16,180 nt of DNA from Sysuimicrobium calidum (GTDB lineage: Bacteria; Sysuimicrobiota; Sysuimicrobiia; Sysuimicrobiales; Sysuimicrobiaceae). This document shows positions 1-6,170 of this stretch, piece by piece; position 1 is the stretch's first letter, and the number at the start of each line of letters is the position of its first letter. The notes beneath the pieces are model-generated. The model did not search any database and was not told where the DNA came from. It saw nothing but the letters and a program-made list of their open reading frames with translations. Made by a program: the position numbers and the translations under genes. The stretch lies in contig JAVKHN010000045.1 of assembly GCA_031459935.1 (NCBI GenBank), positions 1 through 16,180 on the forward strand, in the 5' to 3' direction.

Positions 1-112
1 CCTTGGCCTGCCGGATCCGCTCGGCCACCTCCCGGCGCCGGACCGTCTTGAGGTACTCCAGCTCCTCCTCCAGCTTTCTGAACCCGACGGGCGTGAGGAA
101 GATCTCCTCCAT
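1..112 (-). CDS. greA: Transcription elongation factor GreA, N-terminal fragment (cut by window edge)
   Basis: GreA binds the RNA polymerase secondary channel and stimulates cleavage of the nascent RNA in backtracked complexes. Only the first 37 codons are visible, read on the minus strand from ATG at 112. They begin MEEIFLTPVGFRKLEEELEY and continue LKTVRRREVAERI, which is the characteristic start of the GreA N-terminal coiled coil: the T-x-x-G-x-x-K/R-L-x-x-E-L pattern followed by a basic R-x-x-V/I-A-x-x-I segment. A purine-rich AGGTGAGGTGA stretch just upstream serves as ribosome-binding site. The gene lies 18 bases beyond the U-tract of a strong terminator, so there is little room for a promoter of its own after that terminator. 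The C-terminal FKBP-like domain is outside the window. GreB is the only realistic alternative; this N-terminus looks like GreA. Confidence 0.9.
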   Translation of the reverse strand, partial: MEEIFLTPVGFRKLEEELEYLKTVRRREVAERIRQAK

Positions 113-130
113 CCGCGTCACCTCACCTGG

Positions 131-165
131 AAAAGAAACACCGTGGACGACCCTCGCCCACAGTG
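131..165 (-). terminator. Intrinsic (rho-independent) terminator after the AAR-like gene
   Basis: Read on the minus strand, CACTGTGGGCGA (165-154), a GGG loop and TCGTCCACGGTG (150-139) form an uninterrupted 12-bp stem with two G-U pairs. It is followed directly by TTTCTTTT (138-131). The hairpin starts a few bases after the TAG stop of the AAR-like gene (172-174), so it marks the 3' end of the vitamin/cofactor cluster. It also lies just ahead of greA, so greA expression from upstream would need read-through. Confidence 0.85.
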
Positions 166-171
166 TTGGCA

Positions 172-1323
172 CTAACCCCCGGTGGACCGGACCGTCCCCA
201 TTATAGGGGAGCGGGAAGGCCCTGCCAAGCCCACCCCCCGGGCCCGATCCCGGATGCGATCCACCTCCTCGTCCGGGAGGGTCCGCTCGAGCCGGCGGAA
301 GGCCGCCAGCCGGAACCCGTGCCTGTCCGCCAGGCGCGCGATCTCCTGGACCTGCTCCACCGTGAGGTCCCGCCCCAGGCTGAAGTTCTCGTAGCGGCCC
401 TCCAGGGCGAGGATCATGGTTTCCGCCATGCAGGCCTCACAGGTGCGCGGCGGATACCCGAAGTCGAACCCGAACTCCGCCTCCCCCGGAACCTCGATCA
501 CGCTCCCGTCGATCACCAGCACGTCGTCCCGGTGGAGGTACACCGCCTGGGAGACGTTGCGGGGACGCGCCACGTCGCACACCACGGCTCCGGGCTTGAG
601 GTCCTCGGGCTCGAGGAGGACCCGGGGGGCACTTGTGACCGCGAGGATGATGTCCGCATCTCCCACCGCAGTGCGGGGGTCCGTGCTCACCGTCACCTCC
701 ACGTCGGCTTCCCCCCGAATCCGCTCCCGGAGGGCTTCCAGACGCTTGCGGTTGCGAGCCACGAGCACCAGGGAAGGGACCCTGTGAGCCAGGATGCGGG
801 CGCACACGGCCCCGATGGACCCCGTGGCCCCTACCACCGCGGCCTTGGCCTCCGAGAGGGAGATCCCCATGCGGTCCGCGGCCCGCAGGGCTCCCTCGAT
901 GGCGGTGGCCGCGGTGTAGGAGTTGCCCGTGGTGACCGCGAGCCGGGTGTTCGCGGCCACCGTCACCCCTGCGTCCCCCACCACCTTCGTGAAGGCCCCC
1001 AGGCCCAGGATCCTCGCGCCCAACCGCTCCGCGAGCCGGGCACACTGGATGAGCCGGTGGTACACGAACCGGAGGTCGGACTCCAGGAGCGTGCGCGGGG
1101 TGAGGGGGAGCCCGATAAGCCACCCCTCCGCCTGGGATCCCGTGGGCGAGCGGATGCCCGTGACGTGGGAGAGCTCCATGGGGGGAAGGAGTTTGAAGAC
1201 CTCCTCCACCCAGCGGGGCGGGAGCCAGCGGGTGAACGCGAACCGCCAGCTGAAGTGCACGGGCTCCAGCGGGTGGAGGACGAACGCGAACCGCTCCATG
1301 GAAGACCTGACCTTCCTCTCCAT
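172..1323 (-). CDS. Long-chain acyl-ACP reductase (AAR)-like NAD(P)-dependent oxidoreductase
   Basis: 383 residues. The body resembles cyanobacterial AAR, which reduces fatty acyl-ACP to fatty aldehyde with NADPH in the cytoplasm. Visible matches: VTGI and SPTG near residues 54-62; LGLGAFTKVV at 107-115; TTGNSYTA at 131-138 (cyanobacteria TTGNTHTA); the Rossmann loop VVGATGSIG at 163-171; LVARNRKRLE at 187-196; ACMAE at 297-301, whose Cys298 aligns with the cyanobacterial active-site Cys (ACFAE); then a NFSLGR-type segment at 313-318. The comparison is from memory. ATG at 1323 has GAGGA a few bases upstream; an in-frame ATG at 1299 (375 residues, AGGAAGG further upstream) is also possible. 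It lies 8 bases after the partner gene and is the last gene before a terminator. No aldehyde-deformylating oxygenase is in the window, so alkane synthesis cannot be claimed; substrate is inferred. A generic shikimate-dehydrogenase-like label is the alternative. Confidence 0.8.
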   Translation of the reverse strand: MERKVRSSMERFAFVLHPLEPVHFSWRFAFTRWLPPRWVEEVFKLLPPMELSHVTGIRSPTGSQAEGWLIGLPLTPRTLLESDLRFVYHRLIQCARLAERLGARILGLGAFTKVVGDAGVTVAANTRLAVTTGNSYTAATAIEGALRAADRMGISLSEAKAAVVGATGSIGAVCARILAHRVPSLVLVARNRKRLEALRERIRGEADVEVTVSTDPRTAVGDADIILAVTSAPRVLLEPEDLKPGAVVCDVARPRNVSQAVYLHRDDVLVIDGSVIEVPGEAEFGFDFGYPPRTCEACMAETMILALEGRYENFSLGRDLTVEQVQEIARLADRHGFRLAAFRRLERTLPDEEVDRIRDRARGVGLAGPSRSPIMGTVRSTGG

Positions 1324-1331
1324 ACTCTTCC

Positions 1332-2300
1332 TCAGCGCTCCACGGGCACGGCCTGCGCGACTTCCCACGCCTTCCGGAGGTGGTCGGATCGCGGCGTGTT
1401 GAGCCAGCTCACCCGCGGCCGGAAGCCGAACCGGTGCATCCACGCCATGTACTCCTCGGGGGAGATGGCCTCCGGAGCTCTGCCGGCAAACGCCACCACC
1501 AGGGCCTGGAGCACGTTGGTGGCGAAGGAGCGCCCTCCGAGCTCCGGGCCCGTGGTCACCAACAGCGCCACCCCCCGATGCCGCAGGTCCTCCACGTCCT
1601 CCGGGGTGATGGTTTGCGTCAGCACCACCCGGTCGGGGAGCTCGCGGGGCATGTAGCGCCGGATGTAGTGGAAGTCCCCGCACACCACCTCCGCCCATCG
1701 GAAGGCCCAACCGAATCGCGGCGTGCTGCGCTCCTGCTTCCCCCCGGTAGGGTAGAACCAGCGGAAGGGCAGGCGGGAGATCACGGGGAGGAGCACCGCC
1801 CCCAGGATCTGGACGCTGCGCAGGGAGCGGAGGGGAATGGGAAGCCCCAGGGCGAAAAGGAAGTCGCCGTACAGGACTCGGGCCCCCACCTCCGCCAGGG
1901 CCTCGGCCATCCCGTACCGATCCACGGAGTTCACCTGGAGCACCCTCCGGCCCGTCAAGGGAAGCCCCACCTCCCGCGGCAGGAACTCCTTGATCAGGTA
2001 CCGTTCCCAGGTGTGCTTGATGCCGTTCCCGTCCACCACGGGGGTGTGCTGGACGTCGCGTATCAGGCGCACGATGTCCCGAATGTAGTAGCGCCGGCGA
2101 CCGGTCTCCACGAAGAGGTCCGCACCCCCGATCCCGATGGCGTCCACGTGCCCGTCCAGCTCCCGAAGCCACCGGCGGAACCGCGCGTAATCTCCGTCCG
2201 TCCCGATGCGCTCGATGCGCACCGGCTCTCCCAGCAGCTCCAGCTCCACCCGGGCATCCCGTCGGGAGGAGCCCAAGCTCAGGCTCACCACCCGCTTCAT
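1332..2300 (-). CDS. Unrecognised dehydrogenase-like protein paired with the AAR-like gene
   Basis: 322 residues from ATG at 2300; the function is not known to me. I recall relatives carrying the label quinate/shikimate 5-dehydrogenase-like, but the sequence gives little support for that chemistry. What can be seen: an N-terminal alpha/beta region containing DAIGIGGADLFV (53-64); conserved-looking DGNGIKHTWER (90-100); a beta-alpha-beta unit at 118-146 that resembles a nucleotide-binding fold but reads VNSVDRYGMA instead of a clean GxGxxG; a hydrophobic stretch at about 160-180; and TTGPELGGRSFATNVLQA (249-266) near the end. No signal peptide is evident. It follows coaX after 49 bases and precedes the AAR-like gene by 8 bases, so the two are almost certainly co-translated. 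The ribosome-binding site before ATG is weak (CCAGG), so the start is less certain than the frame. Confidence 0.75.
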   Translation of the reverse strand: MKRVVSLSLGSSRRDARVELELLGEPVRIERIGTDGDYARFRRWLRELDGHVDAIGIGGADLFVETGRRRYYIRDIVRLIRDVQHTPVVDGNGIKHTWERYLIKEFLPREVGLPLTGRRVLQVNSVDRYGMAEALAEVGARVLYGDFLFALGLPIPLRSLRSVQILGAVLLPVISRLPFRWFYPTGGKQERSTPRFGWAFRWAEVVCGDFHYIRRYMPRELPDRVVLTQTITPEDVEDLRHRGVALLVTTGPELGGRSFATNVLQALVVAFAGRAPEAISPEEYMAWMHRFGFRPRVSWLNTPRSDHLRKAWEVAQAVPVER

Positions 2301-2349
2301 CCTGGCAGTAGGGTAACACGGTTCTGCTCCCGCGGGGGGGAGAGCCGGG

Positions 2350-3147
2350 TTAGAGGACGCGGAGTTGTTCCGTGCGATTGCGCAGGTACAGGATGCGCAG
2401 GCCCTCCAGGGTAAGAAGGGGGTCGTGGTGGTCAATGCAGGAGGCGTCGTGGAGGACGAGCTCGGCCCATCCGCCTGTGGCCACCACCGTGGCCTCTCCA
2501 CCCAGTTCCGCCTTCATGCGGGCCACGATCCCCTCCACCAGGCCCACCGCGCCCCAGAAGATCCCTGCCTGCATGGCGGCCACGGTGCTGCGGCCGATCA
2601 CGCTTCTGGGGCGGACGAACTCCACCCGGCGCAGCTGGGCCGCGTGCTCCACCAGGGCCTCCGCGGAGACCCCGATCCCGGGCGCGATGGCGCCGCCCAG
2701 GAAGTCCCCCTCCCGGGAGACCGCGGTGAAGGTGGTGGCGGTCCCCAGGTCCACCACGATGGTGGGCCCTCCGTACCGGGCGTAGGCGGCCACCGCGTTG
2801 CAGATGCGATCCGCGCCCACCTCCCGGGGGTTCTCGTACAGGATGCGCATCCCAGTCCGGATCCCCGGCCCCACCAGGAGGGGCGCGCATCCGAAGTACT
2901 TCTCGCTCAGCCGCTCCATGGTGTCCAGGAGGAGCGGGACCACGCACGCCACCGCCACGTGCTGGACGTCCCGGATTTGGAGGCCGCGGTGACGGAAGAG
3001 GGCCTCCAGCAGCATCCCGTACTCGTCCTCGGTCCGGGCGGGATCCGTGGCGATCCGCCAGTGCACGAGAGGGGGGCCTTCCCGCTCGGGCCGATCGTAG
3101 ACCGCGGCTTTGATGAGGGTGTTGTTCACGTTGAGCGCGAGCAGCAT
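2350..3147 (-). CDS. coaX: Type III pantothenate kinase (CoaX)
   Basis: CoaX phosphorylates pantothenate with ATP in the first step of coenzyme A synthesis. The 265-residue length is usual. The ASKHA-fold motifs are in order: the first phosphate loop at 6-10, the CVVP segment at 68-71, GADRICNAVAAY at 111-122 with the catalytic-base Asp113, VVDLGTATTF at 131-140, and GGAIAPGIGVSAEAL at 151-165. Oddly, the first loop reads NVNNT instead of the usual DVGNT, so the Asp that normally helps bind metal/ATP phosphate is Asn6 (codon AAC). Everything else looks intact, so I keep the call and flag the change. The gene starts one base after the stop of the ECF S component, suggesting translational coupling and a shared role in pantothenate use. 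Confidence 0.9.
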   Translation of the reverse strand: MLLALNVNNTLIKAAVYDRPEREGPPLVHWRIATDPARTEDEYGMLLEALFRHRGLQIRDVQHVAVACVVPLLLDTMERLSEKYFGCAPLLVGPGIRTGMRILYENPREVGADRICNAVAAYARYGGPTIVVDLGTATTFTAVSREGDFLGGAIAPGIGVSAEALVEHAAQLRRVEFVRPRSVIGRSTVAAMQAGIFWGAVGLVEGIVARMKAELGGEATVVATGGWAELVLHDASCIDHHDPLLTLEGLRILYLRNRTEQLRVL

Positions 3148-3148
3148 C

Positions 3149-3937
3149 CTACACCAGCCGCGCCGACCTCAAGGCGCGGTACACGGGCACGGTCACCACC
3201 ACCGCCAGTAGGGCTTCCGGAAGTCCGTGGGTGGCGCCCACCGCCACCGCGGCTCCGGGAGGCATGAGCTGGGGAAACCGCCACACGATCAACCCCAGCA
3301 CCCCGACGGTGTTCGTGAGCGTGCCCACCACCGCCGCGGCCGCCACGGGGGCTGCCTCCCCCCGGAGCAGCAGGTACGCCAGCGCGGCCACCCCCAGCCC
3401 GCCCAGAAAGGCCGCCAGCGGGTGGGAAGCGGCGGTAGAGGCCACCGCGTGGTAAAGGTTCACGAGCCAGCTGGGCTGGACCTTCCCGCCGGTGAAGGCC
3501 GCCTCGAACGCCCGCGCACCCGGTCCCAGCACCGTGTACACCGCGGCCCCGCACGCCACGGCCGCGACCCCGCGAGCGGCCCGGCGGCTCAGGGCCGCAA
3601 AGGTGTATGCGGCAAGCACGCCGATGAGGACCCTAGGGCCGAAGGCGATGAGGGGATCCTTAAAGAAGGGCAGGGTGGCACGGCTGAAGCTGAAGAACCC
3701 GAAGACAGCCCCCACCAGCGCCCCGGCCACCGGGCCCCGGGTGATGCCCGCGAGGATGGCGGGGAGGTGCATGGTGGTGGCGGCGCCCGCAGGGGTGGGT
3801 GCGGGGATGAAGCCGATCCCGGGGACGAGTCCCATCACCGCGCTTAGGGCACCCAGCATCCCCACAACGGTGAGATTCCTCGCCTGCAAACGAAACCCCC
3901 TCCGCACCCGCGGAGAGGGCAGGCTTTCTGCTCTCAT
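3149..3937 (-). CDS. ECF transporter S component, probably for a vitamin (pantothenate suggested by context)
   Basis: 262 residues, strongly hydrophobic, with about six membrane segments. After a short basic N-terminus comes ARNLTVVGMLGALSAVMGLV (19-38), the usual first S-component helix with small residues for packing against EcfT. It is followed by a substrate-loop region rich in Pro/Ala and MHLPAILAGITRGPVAGALV, typical of the energy-coupling-factor S-component superfamily. S components bind the vitamin and rely on a separate EcfT/EcfA module, which is not in this window. The gene ends one base before coaX, so pantothenate or another CoA precursor is a reasonable but unproven substrate. 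The ATG at 3937 has GGAGG six bases upstream, and that site is buried in the closing helix of a structured leader (see the leader entry), pointing to translational control. Confidence 0.8.
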   Translation of the reverse strand: MRAESLPSPRVRRGFRLQARNLTVVGMLGALSAVMGLVPGIGFIPAPTPAGAATTMHLPAILAGITRGPVAGALVGAVFGFFSFSRATLPFFKDPLIAFGPRVLIGVLAAYTFAALSRRAARGVAAVACGAAVYTVLGPGARAFEAAFTGGKVQPSWLVNLYHAVASTAASHPLAAFLGGLGVAALAYLLLRGEAAPVAAAAVVGTLTNTVGVLGLIVWRFPQLMPPGAAVAVGATHGLPEALLAVVVTVPVYRALRSARLV

Positions 3938-4081
3938 CCCCCACCTCCGTTCCAGTCTGGACCTTCCAGTACCGGACGGACCGAAACGCCTTCGGCTCGC
4001 CGGGTCCGGCTCCTCCGGGAGGATGCCGGCCAGTTCACCCTCAGGGTATCACCCCGCTGGAGCGGAGGCAACTCGGCGAAT
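3938..4081 (-). promoter_or_regulatory. Structured 5' leader of the ECF gene; candidate riboswitch of unidentified class
   Basis: 144 bases between the peptidase stop and the ECF start. On the minus strand CCTCCGCTCCAG (4068-4057) can pair with CTGGAACGGAGG (3955-3944), 11 of 12 positions, closing a loop of about 100 bases. The 3' arm contains the GGAGG ribosome-binding site of the ECF gene. Inside is a strong hairpin with arms CCGGC/GCCGG and TCCTC/GAGGA, a CCGAA/TTCGG hairpin, and a short CTGGA-AGG-TCCAG hairpin whose TCCAG could alternatively pair with the CTGGA of the closing helix. This looks like a switchable, RBS-sequestering leader. I compared it by eye with TPP, FMN, cobalamin, THF, glycine and Moco consensus elements and found no convincing match. 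Confidence 0.45.
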
Positions 4082-5044
4082 TCACACCGGGTTCCCCCTC
4101 TGCCCGTCCGCGAGCCCGGGGACCCCGTGCAGACCCCGGGCGAACCGTACGGCCCTGCGGATGGCCTCCGCCACCACCTCCGGAACCGCTGCAGCCACCG
4201 CGTCGTAACTGGCCTCCACGGTCCCCGTGGCCAAGGCGAAGACCGTGTCCCCGTCCAGGGAGGTGTGGGAGGGGGAGACGGCCCGGCCGATGCCATGGTG
4301 GGCCAGGCGGGCGAGACGGTTCGTCGCTATCTTGTCCAACCGGGCGTTCGTCGCCACCACGCCGATCACGGTGTTCCCCAGAGGCCGGAACCCCACGCCC
4401 CGCTCCAGCAGGGAGCGGGAGCCCACGAACGTCCCGGTTCTCGGATCCCGGGTACCCGCGAGGATCGTTCCGTCCTCCGCCACCACGTCCCCCACGGCGT
4501 TCACCACCATGAGGGCTCCCACCACCACGTCTCCAGCAAGCCGCACCGACCAGCTTCCCACCCCACCCTTCATGGCTCCCGCAGGCCCGAGCAGCTTGCC
4601 CACCGTGGCCCCGGTGCCCGCCCCCACGCTTCCCTCCTCCACGGGCCCAGAGGTCGCGGCCTCACACGCCCGGTAGCCCATCTCCGGCCCCGGCCGGACG
4701 TCTGGTCGGCCCAAAGCCAGGTCGTAGATCACCGCCGCGGGCACGATGGGCACCCGCGCCACCCCGGTTTCAAACCCTACCCCTCGCTCTTCGAGATACC
4801 GCACCACGCCGTCCGCCGCGGCGAGTCCGAACGCGCTCCCCCCACTGAGAAGCACCGCGTGCACCTCCTGCACCGTGGCGAGGGGACGCAGGAGATCCAC
4901 CTCCCGGGTTCCGGGCGCAAACCCCCGCACCTCCGCCCCGGCCACGGCTCCCTGCTGGCACAGTACCACGGTGCACCCCGTGGCTGCCGCGAGGTCCGTG
5001 GCGTGCCCCACGCGGATCCCCTCCACCTCGGTGAGGCCAGGCAT
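4082..5044 (-). CDS. P1 family (S58/DmpA-like) self-processing peptidase
   Basis: 320 residues. Members of this family (Ntn-type fold; DmpA and beta-peptidyl aminopeptidases) cleave themselves into two chains just before a Ser/Thr that becomes the nucleophile. Here the diagnostic segment is PLGNTVIGVVATNARLDK at 221-238, giving predicted cleavage between Asn224 and Thr225. Other family landmarks are GIRVGHATD near the N-terminus (9-17), HAVLLSGGSAFGLAAADGV (62-80), GSVGAGTGATVGK (138-150) and KGGVGSW (159-165). The ATG at 5044 follows the birA stop after one base (TGAGATG), so the genes are probably coupled. There is no signal peptide, so action is likely cytoplasmic. The natural substrate is unknown; no link to biotin or CoA metabolism can be read from the sequence. 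Confidence 0.88.
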   Translation of the reverse strand: MPGLTEVEGIRVGHATDLAAATGCTVVLCQQGAVAGAEVRGFAPGTREVDLLRPLATVQEVHAVLLSGGSAFGLAAADGVVRYLEERGVGFETGVARVPIVPAAVIYDLALGRPDVRPGPEMGYRACEAATSGPVEEGSVGAGTGATVGKLLGPAGAMKGGVGSWSVRLAGDVVVGALMVVNAVGDVVAEDGTILAGTRDPRTGTFVGSRSLLERGVGFRPLGNTVIGVVATNARLDKIATNRLARLAHHGIGRAVSPSHTSLDGDTVFALATGTVEASYDAVAAAVPEVVAEAIRRAVRFARGLHGVPGLADGQRGNPV

Positions 5045-5045
5045 C

Positions 5046-5810
5046 TCAGACCCCCTCCGGGGCCAGCTCTCCCGCCACGATGCGCTTTGCAGAGCCATCT
5101 GGGAGCCGCAGGAGGAGGGCTCCGTCCCCATCCACGTCTTCCGCGATCCCCTCGTAGGTGCCGCTTGGCAGGTGGACCCGCACCCGCCGGCCCAGGGTGG
5201 TGCTGCGCTCCCGCCACCACCGGAGGACGGTGGCGAAGTCATCGCCCCGGAAGGCCTCGTAAACGACCTCCAGCTCCGCGCACACCGCGCAGAACAGCTC
5301 CTCCAGATCCACGGGTGCGCCGAGCTCCGCGGCGAGGGAGGTGGCTCCCTCCGGGAGGTCCGGGACGGCGTTGGCGTTGAGACCGATCCCCAGGATCACC
5401 CACCACGCGTCCGGTCCTGCCTCCGCAAGCACGCCCCCCACTTTCCTCCGGTTCACCAGGAGGTCATTGGGCCATCGCAGCCCCACGGGAAGCCGGCACG
5501 CGCGTTCGATGGCCCGGGCCGCGGCCACCCCGCCCACCAGGCTGAGTTTGGGGACCTCCGGGGGGGACACGAGGGGACGGAGGATCACGGAGAGGTAGAG
5601 CCCGCCCGGGGGAGAGACCCAGGTACGGCCCAGGCGGCCCCGGCCCGCGGTCTGCATCTCCGCCACCACCACGGTTCCCTCCGGGGCCGCGGCCGCGGCG
5701 AGTTCCCGGGCCACGTCCTGCGTGGAGGGAACCGAGGCAAAGGCGTGGAGGGAGCGCCCCACGTAGCGCGTGCACAGTCGCTCCGCGACCTTAGACAGAA
5801 ACCAGCTCAT
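5046..5810 (-). CDS. birA: Biotin--[acetyl-CoA-carboxylase] ligase, monofunctional BirA
   Basis: The enzyme activates biotin as biotinyl-AMP and attaches it to the biotin carboxyl carrier protein of acyl-CoA carboxylases. The 254 residues hold the catalytic domain with STQDVA at 29-34, the biotin/AMP loop GRGRLGRTW at 56-64, LRWPNDLLV at 111-119 and KVGGVLAE at 123-130. A small SH3-like C-terminal domain spans about 206-250 (GRRVRVHLPSGTYEGIAEDV). No N-terminal helix-turn-helix precedes the catalytic domain, so this is the group I form that does not act as a biotin repressor. The start ATG at 5810 overlaps the folB stop (ATGA), and the next gene begins one base after its stop. Confidence 0.95.
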   Translation of the reverse strand: MSWFLSKVAERLCTRYVGRSLHAFASVPSTQDVARELAAAAAPEGTVVVAEMQTAGRGRLGRTWVSPPGGLYLSVILRPLVSPPEVPKLSLVGGVAAARAIERACRLPVGLRWPNDLLVNRRKVGGVLAEAGPDAWWVILGIGLNANAVPDLPEGATSLAAELGAPVDLEELFCAVCAELEVVYEAFRGDDFATVLRWWRERSTTLGRRVRVHLPSGTYEGIAEDVDGDGALLLRLPDGSAKRIVAGELAPEGV

Positions 5811-6169
5811 CTCTCCCGACACCGCTCCACCCGTACCGCGGCGTATCCCAGGGCTCCTCCCAGTCGCACGTGCGGCTTGCGGACCTCCACCCGCACCTCC
5901 TGGACCCTCTCCAGCTCCAGCAGGCGACGGGCGATCTCCTCCGCCACCGCCTCCAGCAGCTGTCGCGGCGGTCCCTCCACCACCTCCCGCACGATCCCGT
6001 AGATCTCCCGGTAGTCCAGGGTGTCCTCCAGCCGATCGGAGGCGCCGGATGGCCGGAGGTCGCACACCACCTCCACATCCACGAAGAAGGGCTGGCCGCG
6101 CTCGCGTTCCTCCGGCCGGACCCCGTGGAACCCATAGAAGGCCATGTCCTTGAGGAGGATCCGGTCCAC
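5807..6169 (-). CDS. folB: Dihydroneopterin aldolase
   Basis: FolB converts 7,8-dihydroneopterin to 6-hydroxymethyl-7,8-dihydropterin plus glycolaldehyde in folate synthesis. The 120-residue length is exactly typical. Visible motifs: the N-terminal FYGFHGVRPEERERGQPF at 11-28, DYREIYGIV at 52-60, LLEAVAEEIA at 71-80, and RVEVRKPHVRLGG at 93-105 with the catalytic-type Lys98. I chose the GTG at 6169 because it has GGAGG six bases upstream and sits one base after the folP stop; the longer frame upstream is just an open extension overlapping folP. The 3' end overlaps birA by four bases. FolK, often fused or adjacent, is not in this window. Confidence 0.93.
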   Translation of the reverse strand: MDRILLKDMAFYGFHGVRPEERERGQPFFVDVEVVCDLRPSGASDRLEDTLDYREIYGIVREVVEGPPRQLLEAVAEEIARRLLELERVQEVRVEVRKPHVRLGGALGYAAVRVERCRER

Positions 6170-6170
6170 C

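Noticed and set aside
113..171. CIRCE-like or operator repeat before greA (TAGTGCCAACACT)
   Set aside because: Does not match TTAGCACTC-N9-GAGTGCTAA; part of it is explained by the terminator hairpin.
163..1656. Plus-strand 497-codon open frame opposite the AAR pair
   Set aside because: Runs antisense to two genes with recognisable motifs; its translation is rich in Pro/Arg/His/Gly with no family features, as expected for a shadow frame in GC-rich DNA.
1324..2319. Upstream extension of the AAR-like frame to 2319 (715 residues)
   Set aside because: The extra N-terminal part is an off-frame reading of the partner gene; both genes have their own starts and the partner's stop lies 8 bases before ATG 1323.
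3938..4081. Assignment of the ECF leader to a THF, FMN, TPP or cobalamin riboswitch
   Set aside because: Isolated matches (for example CCGCTCCA or AGGGTGAA) occur, but the order and core sequences of these classes are not met.
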